From positions 1 through 64,000 of the forward strand of contig NZ_BMZA01000007.1 of the NCBI RefSeq assembly GCF_014652555.1: 64,000 nt of DNA. The letters run 5' to 3'. This document shows, in pieces, positions 51,271 to 60,362 of this stretch. Each line of letters opens with the position of its first letter. The first letter of the stretch is position 1. The notes beneath the pieces were generated by a model. The model was given only the letters and a program-made list of their open reading frames with translations. It made no database searches and was not told the origin of the DNA. Both the position numbers and the translations under genes were made by a program. The stretch is from Novosphingobium colocasiae. Lineage in GTDB: Bacteria > Pseudomonadota > Alphaproteobacteria > Sphingomonadales > Sphingomonadaceae.

Positions 51271-54200
51271 GCCGGTGAAACCTCCGACGGTTGATCGTCC
51301 GAGGGCGGCACGATGCGGTACCAGAGCGCATAGAGCGCAGGCAGGAACAGCAGCGTCAGAACTGTCCCGCCCAGCGTGCCGCCGATAAGCGTAACCGCCA
51401 TCGACCCCCAGAAAACCGAACTGATGAGCGGAACGAAGGCAAGCACTGCCGCCAGTGCAGTCAGGATGACAGGCCGGGAACGCTGGACCGTCGCCTCGAC
51501 AATCGCATCGAACGGATCAAGGCCCGCCCGCTCATTGTCATGGATCTGACCCATCAGGATGAGCGTATTGCGCATGAGAATGCCGGCGAGCGCGATCAGC
51601 CCGAGGATGGCGTTGAAGCCGAAGGGCTGCCCGGTGACCAGCAGCGTCGGGACAACACCGATCACGCCAAGCGGCGCGGTCAGGAGCACGATCCACATCG
51701 CCGAGAGGCTGCGGACCTGGATGATGATGACGATCATCATGAGGATGATCATGATCGGGAAGATCGGGGCCAGCGCGGCGTTGGCTTTTCCTGCCTCCTC
51801 GATCGAGCCCGCCATGTCGATGTGATAGCCGGCAGGCAGACTGTCGATGATGGGCTGCAACTTCTTCAACATGGCCGACGAGACATCCGGCGGTTGCAGG
51901 CCATCGGCAATATCGCCGCGCACGGTGATCGTGGGCACCCGGTCGCGGCGCTGGAGGATCGGGTCTTCCATGCGCACTTCGACCCGCCCGATCTGGCTGA
52001 CCGGCACGCGCTGTCCGGCATTTCCGACGAGCGTGTAATCGCCGATGCGCGCCGGATCGAGCCTGTCCGCCCCGGCCGACCGGACCACGACATCCACGGT
52101 GCGGATATCCTCGCGCACCTGGCTGACTGTCACTCCATTCAGCAGGAACTGCAATTGCTGGGCGACATCAGCAGAGGTCAGCCCCATGGCGCGGACCCGG
52201 TTCTGGTCGATCACCAGATGCACGGCCGGCGCCCGTTCGCCCCAATCGGCGTTGACGGTGCGCATCATGGGGTCATCCTCCATGACCTTCTCCACCTTTG
52301 CGGCCACCTCCCTGACCGTGGCAAGGTCCGGACCGCCAACCCTGAAGGCCACGGGGAATGGCGATGGAGGACCGAACACAAGCTGGGTTACCCGCACCCG
52401 TGCTGTGGGGGCGAGCCCATTGGCAGCCACCTTGCGCAACCGGGCTTTCAGGGCATCGCGGGCGTCCTGATCGGGGGTGCGGACGATGATCTTGGCAAAC
52501 GACGGGTCCGGCAGCTCCGGCGAGAGCGACATGAAGAACCGCGGCGCGCCTTCGCCAATGTATGTGGTCACGATCCTGGCCTCGGGTTGGCGGCGCAGCC
52601 ATGCTTCCACCTGACGCGCGGCGGCGGCGGTCTGCGCGATGGCAGTGCCCTTGGGCATCTGCACCTCAACGAGCACTTCAGGTCGATCCGATGTCGGGAA
52701 GAACTGCTTCTTCACCAGCGGCATGCCGGCACCGGCGATCAGGAAGGCTGCCAGCGTTGCAGCCGCCACCAGGCGCTTGCGTCGCACCGCCCACCCGATG
52801 AGGCGGCGAACCTTCTGGTATCGCGGCGTTTCGTAGATGGCCGAGTGCCCGCCTTCGACCGCCTTGATGTCGGGAAGCAGGCGAACGCCCATATACGGCG
52901 TGAAGATGACGGCCACGAACCAGGAAGCGATCAACGCGAAGCCGACCACCCAGAAAATGTTGCCGGCATATTCACCAGCACTAGACTGCGCGAAACCGAC
53001 CGGCATCAATCCGATCACGGTGAGCAAGGTCCCGGCCAGCATGGGCGCAGCGGTGTGGCTCCATGCATAGGCCGATGCGGTGATGCGATCGAAACCTTCC
53101 TCAAGCTTCACCACCATCATCTCGATGGCGATAATGGCGTCATCGACGAGCAGGCCGAGCGCCAGGATGAGAGCACCCAGTGTGATCCGGTCAAGCACGC
53201 GGCCGGTCGCCCACATGATTACCAGCACGACCGCGAGCGTCAGCGGCACGGCAGCCGCCACGACTATGCCTACGCGCCATCCCAGGCTCACGAGGCTGAC
53301 AATCATGACAATTGCCAGCGCCTCAAGGAACGTGTGCATGAACTGGTCCACGGCAGCACTGATGTTCACCGATTGGTCGGTCACGGGCGTGAGGCTCATG
53401 CCCAGCGGCAGTTCCGCAGTGATCTTCCCGATTTCCGCCTTGAGTGCCTTGCCAAGGTCAAGTCCGTTCCAGCCCTGGCGCATGACGACGCCGAGCAGGA
53501 GCGCCGGCTCACCCTCGCTACGCACAAGGAACGTGGCGGGATCCTCGTAGCCCCGCTCGACGCTCGCGATATCGGCCAACCTTAGCGTCCGGCCGTTCGA
53601 CACGATCGGAATCTCGCGAATCTTCGCGAGGTCATCGAACGCGCCATCCAGACGCAAGACCGTCTGCTGACCCTTGGTTTCTATGGCCCCTGCCGGCGTT
53701 ATGAGGTTCTGGCTGGAGAGGGCCGCGAATATCTCGCGGGGGGATACACCCAGCGTTGCCAGTCGTTCCTGGCTGAATTCCACGTAGATGCGCTCGGGCT
53801 GTTCACCGACGATGTTGATCTTGTTGACGCCGGGCACATGAAGCAGCCGCTGCCGCAAAGCCTCTGCCTCGCGCGCCAGCAACCGTTGTGGCTCGCCCTT
53901 GGCCTTCAAAGCGTAAAGCGCGAAAGTCACATCGCCGTATTCATCATTGACGAAAGGGCCGACGACACCCTGCGGCAACCTGGCCGCTTCATCGCCCAGC
54001 TTCTTGCGCGCCTGATAGAATTGCTCGGGCACTTCGCGTGGCGGAGTCTTGTCGAGCAGCGTCAGGGTGGTGAAAGCAAGGCCGGGCCGCGTAAAGGTTT
54101 CGCTGCGGTCATACCAGCGCAACTCCTGGAGCCGCTTCTCCAGCGGCTCGGCGACCTGGTCCTGCATTTCCTGCGCGGTCGCTCCCGGCCAGGCGGTGAC

Positions 54201-54371
54201 GACGGTCATCACCTTGATGGTAAAGCTGGGATCTTCGGCGCGCCCAAGGCTCAGGAATGAGAAAATCCCCGCGCCGACGATGGCGATCAGAAAGAACAGA
54301 GTGACGGATTTCTCGCGCACGGCGAGCGCCGAGAGGTTGAACCCGCTGCTCTGAGGGGTCGGCTCATTCAT
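51267..54371 (-). CDS. RND efflux pump, inner-membrane transporter
   Basis: 1034 residues of the HAE-type AcrB/MexB superfamily: 12 membrane helices and two large periplasmic loops. The proton-relay Asp pair is in LGLLVDDAIIAIEMM. The start LSALAVREKSVTLFFLIAIVG is the first helix. The periplasmic part resembles CzcA-like and AcrB-like pumps of the NolG/HAE family, so drugs or solvents rather than metals are the more likely substrates. It overlaps the adaptor gene by 4 bases. Confidence 0.93.
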   Translation of the reverse strand: MNEPTPQSSGFNLSALAVREKSVTLFFLIAIVGAGIFSFLSLGRAEDPSFTIKVMTVVTAWPGATAQEMQDQVAEPLEKRLQELRWYDRSETFTRPGLAFTTLTLLDKTPPREVPEQFYQARKKLGDEAARLPQGVVGPFVNDEYGDVTFALYALKAKGEPQRLLAREAEALRQRLLHVPGVNKINIVGEQPERIYVEFSQERLATLGVSPREIFAALSSQNLITPAGAIETKGQQTVLRLDGAFDDLAKIREIPIVSNGRTLRLADIASVERGYEDPATFLVRSEGEPALLLGVVMRQGWNGLDLGKALKAEIGKITAELPLGMSLTPVTDQSVNISAAVDQFMHTFLEALAIVMIVSLVSLGWRVGIVVAAAVPLTLAVVLVIMWATGRVLDRITLGALILALGLLVDDAIIAIEMMVVKLEEGFDRITASAYAWSHTAAPMLAGTLLTVIGLMPVGFAQSSAGEYAGNIFWVVGFALIASWFVAVIFTPYMGVRLLPDIKAVEGGHSAIYETPRYQKVRRLIGWAVRRKRLVAAATLAAFLIAGAGMPLVKKQFFPTSDRPEVLVEVQMPKGTAIAQTAAAARQVEAWLRRQPEARIVTTYIGEGAPRFFMSLSPELPDPSFAKIIVRTPDQDARDALKARLRKVAANGLAPTARVRVTQLVFGPPSPFPVAFRVGGPDLATVREVAAKVEKVMEDDPMMRTVNADWGERAPAVHLVIDQNRVRAMGLTSADVAQQLQFLLNGVTVSQVREDIRTVDVVVRSAGADRLDPARIGDYTLVGNAGQRVPVSQIGRVEVRMEDPILQRRDRVPTITVRGDIADGLQPPDVSSAMLKKLQPIIDSLPAGYHIDMAGSIEEAGKANAALAPIFPIMIILMMIVIIIQVRSLSAMWIVLLTAPLGVIGVVPTLLVTGQPFGFNAILGLIALAGILMRNTLILMGQIHDNERAGLDPFDAIVEATVQRSRPVILTALAAVLAFVPLISSVFWGSMAVTLIGGTLGGTVLTLLFLPALYALWYRIVPPSDDQPSEVSPA

Positions 54372-55456
54372 CGTGCTGCTCCCGGTGCGGGAGGGGCGAT
54401 GCGGACGGGCTGGCCCTGATGCAGCAGGTGCGCCCCCATCGCCACGAACCGGTCACCGGTGTTCAGTCCGGACGCGACGGTCGCAGTCTCGGCGCCGATC
54501 GCGGAAATCCGCACCGGCCGCCAGACGACTGTGGCGGGCGATCCCGCCCGGATCAGCCAGACGCCCGGCCCCTTGCCGGCATCGCGGATTGCGCCAAGTG
54601 GGACAGTCGTGGCGCGAGCGTCACCCGGTGCAGCAAGTGTAACGGTCACGGTTGCACCGAGCGGTGCGCCGGCAGGTGCCCCTTCGAGCACATAGCGCGC
54701 CTCGAATGTCCGCGTTGCCGGATCGGCGGCATTGGAAAGCTGCCGAAGGTGCGCCGGCCCGGTGGCACCGCTGTAAGTCCGCGCGATCGCGCTCGATCCG
54801 ATCGCAGGCCGAACCGTTTCGGGCAACTGGATCAAGGCCTCGCGGGCACCGGACCGCGCCAGCCTGACCACGACCTGTCCCGCGGCTACAACCTGCCCCG
54901 GTTCGGCGAGCGTCTCGACGACGGTTCCGTCAGCATCCGCAACAAGAACGCTATATCCGGCCTCATTGCGGGAGACGCGCGCCTGCGCTTGCGAAGCGGC
55001 TAGCTGGGCGCGCGCGGAATCGGCTGCAGCCTTCGCCTGATCGTAAGCCGACGCGGAAACCGCTCCCGCTCTTACCAGATCGCGCAGCCGCTGTTCATCG
55101 GCGGCAGTCTGCAATGCGCGGGCCCGTGCCGCCTGTACGGATTGCTGGGACGCCTGGGTGGCAAGCGCCAGATCGGTAGAATCTATTCGCATCAGCGGCT
55201 GCCCGCGCCGCACGAACTGCCCGGCGTCCACCAATCGCGCGATCACCTTTCCGCCGACGCGGAACCCCAGATCGCTCTGAACACGCGCCGCGACCACGCC
55301 TGAAAACTGGTGATCCGATCCGGCATCGCCGGACGGGGTCATGACCCGCACAAGGGGGGGAAGCGTCCGCGGATCGACTTCGGCGCTGTGGCAAGCGGAC
55401 AGGGCAAGTGCAAGCGTGGCACAAAGCGACCCCGCTACGATGATACGACTCGACAA
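54368..55456 (-). CDS. RND efflux periplasmic adaptor (membrane fusion lipoprotein)
   Basis: 362 residues. Lipobox LSACHS near residue 20 shows a lipid-anchored protein. Then HlyD/AcrA-type barrel-sandwich halves (FRVGGKVIARLVDAGQFV and VLVADADGTVVETLAEPGQVV) around a helical hairpin rich in Ala and Gln. It joins the pump to the outer-membrane channel. Operator 55494-55523 lies just upstream. Confidence 0.92.
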   Translation of the reverse strand: MSSRIIVAGSLCATLALALSACHSAEVDPRTLPPLVRVMTPSGDAGSDHQFSGVVAARVQSDLGFRVGGKVIARLVDAGQFVRRGQPLMRIDSTDLALATQASQQSVQAARARALQTAADEQRLRDLVRAGAVSASAYDQAKAAADSARAQLAASQAQARVSRNEAGYSVLVADADGTVVETLAEPGQVVAAGQVVVRLARSGAREALIQLPETVRPAIGSSAIARTYSGATGPAHLRQLSNAADPATRTFEARYVLEGAPAGAPLGATVTVTLAAPGDARATTVPLGAIRDAGKGPGVWLIRAGSPATVVWRPVRISAIGAETATVASGLNTGDRFVAMGAHLLHQGQPVRIAPPAPGAAR

Positions 55457-55493
55457 GGCGTGAATCCTCCGAACTTTGGAGGACCATTGTTTT

Positions 55494-55523
55494 CATGTGA
55501 CCATTTTGTCAATAGGTCACATG
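55494..55523. promoter_or_regulatory. TetR-type operator before the adaptor gene
   Basis: CATGTGACC and GGTCACATG, perfectly complementary 9-base arms with a 12-base spacer. The spacer carries, on the minus strand, TTGACA, a consensus -35 for the adaptor-pump operon. It shares the half-site TGTGAC with the operator at 56179-56206. Confidence 0.75.
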
Positions 55524-55527
55524 ACTG

Positions 55528-56142
55528 TCAGGGCGCAAGGCTCCGCAGAATGAGGGAGGTCAACTCCGCCTGGCCATCGGGCAGCAGATCCAGGTTACGC
55601 TCAAGCTGCAGCGGATCGACAAAGGGCGACATCGCATAGAAGATGGCACGACAAGTCTCATCCAGCGGCGTCTTGCGCTCAAACTCTCCGCTTTCGCGGC
55701 CCCTGCGAACGATCTCCTCCAGCATTTCCCTGAGGGTTTGCCGATAGGACATTGCAGAACCCCACCCCTCGGCTGCCGAATGAGCCGCGATATCGTAGAG
55801 CTTCCGGTCCTGGAAAAAGAGTTCGACACTCAGTGTCGTGATAGTCCTGAAAAGACGACGGAAATGTTCTGCCGAACTTCCACTCACATCAATAGACGCC
55901 CTCGCTTCGGCGACGATTTTCGCCAGGCAAGAACTGCAAATTGCCTCGCCGATCGCCTGCTTGGACTCGAAGAAGCGATAGATGTACGCTTTGGAAAAGC
56001 CGATCTCCCTGGCCAGATCGGCCACGGTCGTTTTTGCATACCCGTATCGCGCGAAGCATTCATGCGCCGCCACGATGATCTGATCGCGCACGGCATGTTC
56101 GGCCGGGCCTCTCGTCGATGTTTCGATGCTGGTATCACTCAT
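55528..56142 (-). CDS. TetR/AcrR-family repressor of the RND operon
   Basis: 204 residues. N-terminal HTH (DQIIVAAHECFARYGYAKTTVADLAREIGFSKAYIYRFFESK). The C-terminal ligand domain has Cys residues (ICSSC) and no known signature. It sits between the adaptor and the divergent channel gene; the only inverted repeats nearby, at both promoters, share a half-site and should be its operators. ATG 56142 chosen because it starts seven residues before the domain; an upstream ATG (56163) overlaps the intergenic control region. Confidence 0.88.
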   Translation of the reverse strand: MSDTSIETSTRGPAEHAVRDQIIVAAHECFARYGYAKTTVADLAREIGFSKAYIYRFFESKQAIGEAICSSCLAKIVAEARASIDVSGSSAEHFRRLFRTITTLSVELFFQDRKLYDIAAHSAAEGWGSAMSYRQTLREMLEEIVRRGRESGEFERKTPLDETCRAIFYAMSPFVDPLQLERNLDLLPDGQAELTSLILRSLAP

Positions 56143-56170
56143 CCGATCAGCATAGAGCCACACGGCACTG

Positions 56171-56206
56171 TTGACAACATGTGACTAGTTAGAATATTAG
56201 TCACAT
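56171..56206. promoter_or_regulatory. Promoter and TetR-type operator before the channel gene
   Basis: TTGACA (56171-56176), 17 bases, then ATATTA as -10 on the plus strand. ATGTGACTA and TAGTCACAT (56179-56206) form 9-base arms with a 10-base spacer covering the promoter. The half-site TGTGAC matches the operator at 55494-55523, so one regulator probably controls both directions, including itself. Confidence 0.75.
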
Positions 56207-56230
56207 ACATCGAACCTGCCAGAGGAAGCA

Positions 56231-57679
56231 ATGCGGCCCCTTACCCACATCGTTCTCGCAAGTGCCGGATCCCTGCTCCTGGCAGGCTGCGCCGTTGGAC
56301 CGCGCTATGTCCCGCCGGCGTCGATGCAACCGGCTGAATTCCGGGGCAGTCCATCAGTCGAGGCGCGCCCCGCAAACGGCGTGGCAGACATGGCGGTATG
56401 GTGGCGATCGTTCAACGATCCCATGCTCACAAGCCTCGTCGAGAGGGGACTTGCACAAAACCTCGATATTCAGCAGGCCAGTGCGCGGGTATTGCAGGCC
56501 AGGGCTGCGCTGAGGAATGCGAATTCCGCGCTCCTTCCCTCGGCGCAGGTGACCGGATCGGGCGGTGAAGTCTATCAGTCGCTGGAAACACCGAACACAC
56601 GGGTCGGCAGTTCCTCCCCGCAGTTCGACCGGTCCGTGCAGACTTACGAGCTCAACGCCGGAGCCAGTTGGGAGCTTGACTTGTTCGGGGGCAACGATGC
56701 CCGGCGCGATGCCGCACGGGCCGAGTGGCAAGCCTCTCAGGCCGGTGCCACCGCCACCCGCTTGTCAATCGCAGCCCAGATCGCCGATACCTATGTCGCG
56801 ATCCGGATGCTCCAGGCCCGGCTTGACGTCGCCCGTTCGCAACTGGACACGCAGCAACGCTTGGTCGATCTCGTGGCGCTTCAGTACCGCAAGGGGGTCG
56901 CCGCCGAACTGCAGTTGCGGCAAGCCGAGGGTGCATTGGCCCCGGTACGCGCGTCCGTGCCCTCCCTTCAGAACCAGCTCGAGATCGCGATGAACGCGCT
57001 CGACGTGCTCATCGGGACCCAACCCGGCACGACCCGCGCCGATCTGGCTGTCGCGACGCCGATACCCACGCCGCCGGCCATCTCGGCGGCCGGCGGGCCT
57101 GCCGCGTTGCTGCGGCGGCGACCCGACATCGTCGCGGCAGAGCGCACGCTTGCCGCATCCAATGCGCGCATTGGCGCGGCAATGTCGGAATACTACCCCA
57201 AGTTCTCGTTAAGCGGCCTCCTCGGGACGGCGTCAACGGCAACGGGAGGGCTCTTTGGCGCAAGCTCCGTGCAGGCCAACGGCATACTGGGCCTGCGCTG
57301 GCGACTGTTCGACTTTGGCCGCATCGATGCCGAGATCAAGGCGGCCGAAGGTCGCAACGCCGAAGCGCTCGCGATCTATCGCCTCACGGTGCTGCGCGCC
57401 TCGCAGGATGTCGAGGATTCATTCTCGACACTGGTCCAGCAAGAATCCCGCGCGGCGGCGCTCGTTCAAGGTCAAGCGTCACTCGCCCGGGCGCGGGACG
57501 CTTCGACGGCGGCCTACAAGGGGGGTGTGGCAAGCCTCGTCGAGGTGCTCGACGCGGATCGTCGGCTGTTGGAAGCCCGGGACGGTGCGATCGAGGCGCA
57601 GGCCTCTGCGGCCAGGGCCGCGATCGCCTCCTTCCGCGCACTGGGTGGCGGCTGGAATGCGCCGACGGCCGGGGGCTGA
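56231..57679 (+). CDS. RND efflux outer-membrane channel (NodT/OprM-like lipoprotein)
   Basis: 482 residues. Lipobox LLAGCAVGP near residue 20. Two TolC-like outer-membrane efflux repeats with heptad-rich helices (NLDIQQASARVLQARAAL ... DVEDSFSTLVQQESRA). Exit duct for the adjacent adaptor and pump. Divergent from the TetR gene, with its own promoter. Confidence 0.92.
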   Translation: MRPLTHIVLASAGSLLLAGCAVGPRYVPPASMQPAEFRGSPSVEARPANGVADMAVWWRSFNDPMLTSLVERGLAQNLDIQQASARVLQARAALRNANSALLPSAQVTGSGGEVYQSLETPNTRVGSSSPQFDRSVQTYELNAGASWELDLFGGNDARRDAARAEWQASQAGATATRLSIAAQIADTYVAIRMLQARLDVARSQLDTQQRLVDLVALQYRKGVAAELQLRQAEGALAPVRASVPSLQNQLEIAMNALDVLIGTQPGTTRADLAVATPIPTPPAISAAGGPAALLRRRPDIVAAERTLAASNARIGAAMSEYYPKFSLSGLLGTASTATGGLFGASSVQANGILGLRWRLFDFGRIDAEIKAAEGRNAEALAIYRLTVLRASQDVEDSFSTLVQQESRAAALVQGQASLARARDASTAAYKGGVASLVEVLDADRRLLEARDGAIEAQASAARAAIASFRALGGGWNAPTAGG

Positions 57680-57709
57680 GTGGGCTGTGGGCATTGGAAA
57701 GGAAAATTG

Positions 57710-58165
57710 ATGTCGCAGGATGCACTGCCTCAAATCGACAGCCTGGACCAGGTCCGCGCGATGCTCGCAGCGGGGCGACAGCCTCCGCTGACAGAGAAGC
57801 TGGGAATCTTTCTGGTCGAAGCCGACTATGGACATTGCGTGTTCGAAGCGGTTCCGGATGGCAGCTCATACAACCCCATGGGAACGGTCCATGGCGGCTT
57901 TATCGCAACCATGCTGGACAGCGCCTGCGGAATCGCGGCGCATACGGCACTGCCGCCCGGAAGTTCGTACACGACCCTCGAGCTGAAAGTGTCTTACATG
58001 CGCGCCTTGAGCAATCAGAGTGGGACAGTCAAAGCCATCGGGCACTTGTTGTCCTTGGGCAAGCGCGCCGCGTTCGCCGACGCCAGACTTTATGACGGCA
58101 AAGGCAAACTGTGCGCAACGGCCACATCAACGCTGCTGATTTCAGGTAGCGCCGCCAAGTCGTGA
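57710..58165 (+). CDS. Hotdog-fold thioesterase, PaaI/YdiI-like
   Basis: 151 residues. The hotdog signature NPMGTVHGGFIATMLDSACGIAA contains the His-Gly-Gly and Asp used in catalysis. It is likely to cleave acyl-CoA or aryl-CoA. Start chosen at ATG 57710 after GGAAAGG; an upstream GTG extends it by ten residues. It follows the channel gene by 30 bases and may be co-transcribed. Confidence 0.87.
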   Translation: MSQDALPQIDSLDQVRAMLAAGRQPPLTEKLGIFLVEADYGHCVFEAVPDGSSYNPMGTVHGGFIATMLDSACGIAAHTALPPGSSYTTLELKVSYMRALSNQSGTVKAIGHLLSLGKRAAFADARLYDGKGKLCATATSTLLISGSAAKS

Positions 58166-58332
58166 TGGATTTCGGCCATGGCCAAGGCACCGCAACTGAA
58201 CGCGCCTGACATGAGAAACGGCGGCCGGGGAAGCCGGCGCAGCCCTCTCCCGACCCGTCGGCGATACCTGGCTCGTGCGCGCTGCCAGGCTCGGACCCCG
58301 ATTTCACCATCCACAACACGGAACCTGTCACC

Positions 58333-59223
58333 ATGGATGACGTCATCATTATTGGCGGGAGCTTCGCCGGCCTCGCCGCCGCGCTGCAACTCGGCCGCGC
58401 CCGGCGCAAGGTCACCGTTCTCGACACCGGCCTGCCGCGCAATCGCTTTGCGGGCCGCTCGCACGGTATGCTCGGCCACGATCACAAGCCACCGCTGGAT
58501 ATTCTCACCGAGGCGCGGCAGCAACTGGCGCGCTATCCCGCGATCAGGCTGGTGAATGCCCGCGCCGACAGTATCTCCGGTTCCATCGACAAGTTCGTCG
58601 TCACGGCCGAGGGCGAAACCCTTGGCGCGCGCCGCCTGATCCTTAGCTACGGCATTGTCGACCAGATGCCGGATGTTCCTGGTTTCGCCGAAAGCTGGGG
58701 CACATCCATCGTGCCGTGCCCCTATTGCGATGGCTTTGAGGTGGCGGACCAGCATTGGGGGCTGGTCTGGTCGGGCCCGCAATCCCACAATCAGGCAAGG
58801 TTGTTCCATGATTGGACCGACACGCTGACGGTCTTGAGCGACGGTCATGAAATTCCATCCGAGGTCCGAGCCGATCTGACCCGCCGCAAGATAGCCATCG
58901 TCGATGGCCGGATTGTCGAGGTCGTCCGTCAGAACGGCCACGGCGCCATCCTCGGGCTCGATACCAACTCAAAGGTCTCCGTCGACATCCTTTTCGCGCA
59001 TCCGCGCAACAATCCGTCCGCAAGCCTGCACGAAGCGCTGGGCCTCGCCATGGCGGACACGCCGCTCGGCGTCGTCCTCAAGGTCGACGAGCGTCGCGAA
59101 ACCAGCATGCCCGGCATCTATGCCGCCGGCGATCTTACCAACCCCACCCTGCCGTCGGTCACCACGGCGTCATGGCAGGGCGCAATGGCCGGCATCTTCG
59201 CGCAGCAGTCGATGCTGGCCTGA
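58333..59223 (+). CDS. FAD-dependent oxidoreductase, thioredoxin-reductase-like
   Basis: 296 residues: FAD-binding IIIGGSFAGLAAA, central CPYCDGF with the redox-active Cys-x-x-Cys, and a C-terminal FAD site GIYAAGDLTNP. It lacks an obvious GxGxxA nucleotide motif in the middle (LVWSGPQSHNQA), so its electron donor is uncertain. Such short proteins often act with small substrates instead of thioredoxin. The gene ends one to two codons from the junction with the island remnant. Confidence 0.85.
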   Translation: MDDVIIIGGSFAGLAAALQLGRARRKVTVLDTGLPRNRFAGRSHGMLGHDHKPPLDILTEARQQLARYPAIRLVNARADSISGSIDKFVVTAEGETLGARRLILSYGIVDQMPDVPGFAESWGTSIVPCPYCDGFEVADQHWGLVWSGPQSHNQARLFHDWTDTLTVLSDGHEIPSEVRADLTRRKIAIVDGRIVEVVRQNGHGAILGLDTNSKVSVDILFAHPRNNPSASLHEALGLAMADTPLGVVLKVDERRETSMPGIYAAGDLTNPTLPSVTTASWQGAMAGIFAQQSMLA

Positions 59224-59235
59224 GAGCACAGGGTA

Positions 59236-59623
59236 GCTGCGATAGCATCAAGCCCGCTTCGCCGATGATGCGAAGCATGGACGGGTTGCTACGGGTCGCT
59301 AATGCCCGATGCAGGCCGGGCGCTGACACGATTTCGCCGGGGCCGCGAATTTCGGCGATCAGCGGGAACGATGCGATAAGAGGCGTCAACAGCCGCGAGA
59401 TACCATTTGGGGCTTGCTCTTTACCGCTGCCTGTTGGCGCGACGTTCAAAAGATATTGGTTCAGCCCCAATCCGTTGATGTTGTGCGACCGTCCGACGAT
59501 GGCGGCGACAAATCCCATGCCCGCGACAGCGGCGATGGCTTCGTTCGGGTATGGCGCGGCGTGATAAACGAAGCTTGCTACGTCCCGCATAAGGCCGGGC
59601 GGCATTCCAAGAAATGTGGGCAC
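59236..59623 (-). pseudogene. DUF3987-type helicase/primase gene, truncated
   Basis: The open frame runs from ATG 59623 to a stop at 59159. About the first 130 residues resemble DUF3987 island proteins, including the Walker A start LNVAPTGSGKEQ and IIGEAGLMLSQ. Full-length members have over 400 residues. After that point the sequence is unrelated, and it overlaps the 3' end of the oxidoreductase gene on the other strand. The break is therefore near 59224-59240 and the gene is broken. It begins 11 bases after the AlpA-type gene. Confidence 0.65.
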
Positions 59624-59634
59624 GAAGCGCCCCC

Positions 59635-59871
59635 CTACGCGGCGTTGGCGCGCTGGCGCTGAAGGTCGTCCACAAGGACGCGGATTTCTTCGTCGGACTT
59701 CCCGGCGATACGTGCGGCGATGATGGCGTTGACGGCATCGCTAGGCCATGCAGACACGCGGCCAAGCTTGACGGGGCGGGGGAATAGGCCGCGCTTCATG
59801 TCGCGATAGAGTGTGGGCCGGGCAAGGGCCGTCGCGGCCATCACGTCGGGCAAACGGAGTAGGGTTTGCAT
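59635..59871 (-). CDS. AlpA-family island regulator/excisionase-like protein
   Basis: 78 residues. MQTLLRLPDVMAATALARPTLYRDMKRGLFPRPVKLGR is the MerR-like winged helix of AlpA proteins, which are encoded beside P4-type integrases and promote excision. ATG 59871 has AGGAAG upstream; an earlier ATG at 59904 is possible. Part of the island remnant. Confidence 0.88.
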   Translation of the reverse strand: MQTLLRLPDVMAATALARPTLYRDMKRGLFPRPVKLGRVSAWPSDAVNAIIAARIAGKSDEEIRVLVDDLQRQRANAA

Positions 59872-59951
59872 CGGTAGCTTCCTGTATCGTTCCATAGACG
59901 ACACAGGGATGGCACCGGCCCTATGGGCAGTCCGCCCGCAAACCCGGCGAA

Positions 59952-60362
59952 TTACTGGCGGTTGGCTTCAGCATGGGCGGCGCGGTATTCATCGCGCCAC
60001 CGTTGCAGCGTCGAACGCGACGGCGCTTCGCCTTCGTTCTGTGCTTCGTATTCGCCCAAGACGGCGCTGATTGCCGCGTCGGGCGCATCGCCGGTGTCTT
60101 CACGGTGGCATACGGCTTGGCCAAGGCGGTAGGCGTGTTCGGCGGTCCAATGGCCCGGATTACCCCGCCCCGTCTTCAGGCCAAGACGAAGCAACAGTTC
60201 GTTGGGGTCGCCGCTGGCATATTGGACGGCCAATCCGAGCCATTGCGCCAAGTGCGACGGAACCGCCGTCCCGGCGTCCAAGTGTTCGGCAATGGTCGCA
60301 AGCTTCGTCCAAGGGTCGTCGTCGCGCCCTTCCGTCGAAGTATCGAACCGCATTGTGGGCAT
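59952..60362 (-). CDS. Small island protein of unknown function
   Basis: 136 residues. I do not recognise it. Acidic, mostly helical, with a centre AQWLGLAVQYASGDPNELLLRLGLK and a C-terminal STLQRWRDEYRAAHAEANR that could be a short HTH or coil. The ATG overlaps the integrase stop by one base (TAATG), so it is translationally coupled to the integrase, like small regulators in other integrative elements. Confidence 0.6.
   Translation of the reverse strand: MPTMRFDTSTEGRDDDPWTKLATIAEHLDAGTAVPSHLAQWLGLAVQYASGDPNELLLRLGLKTGRGNPGHWTAEHAYRLGQAVCHREDTGDAPDAAISAVLGEYEAQNEGEAPSRSTLQRWRDEYRAAHAEANRQ

Noticed and set aside
59159..59235. Coding extension of the DUF3987 fragment to the stop at 59159
   Set aside because: This part is antisense to the oxidoreductase end and shows no resemblance to the family; it is read-through after the break.
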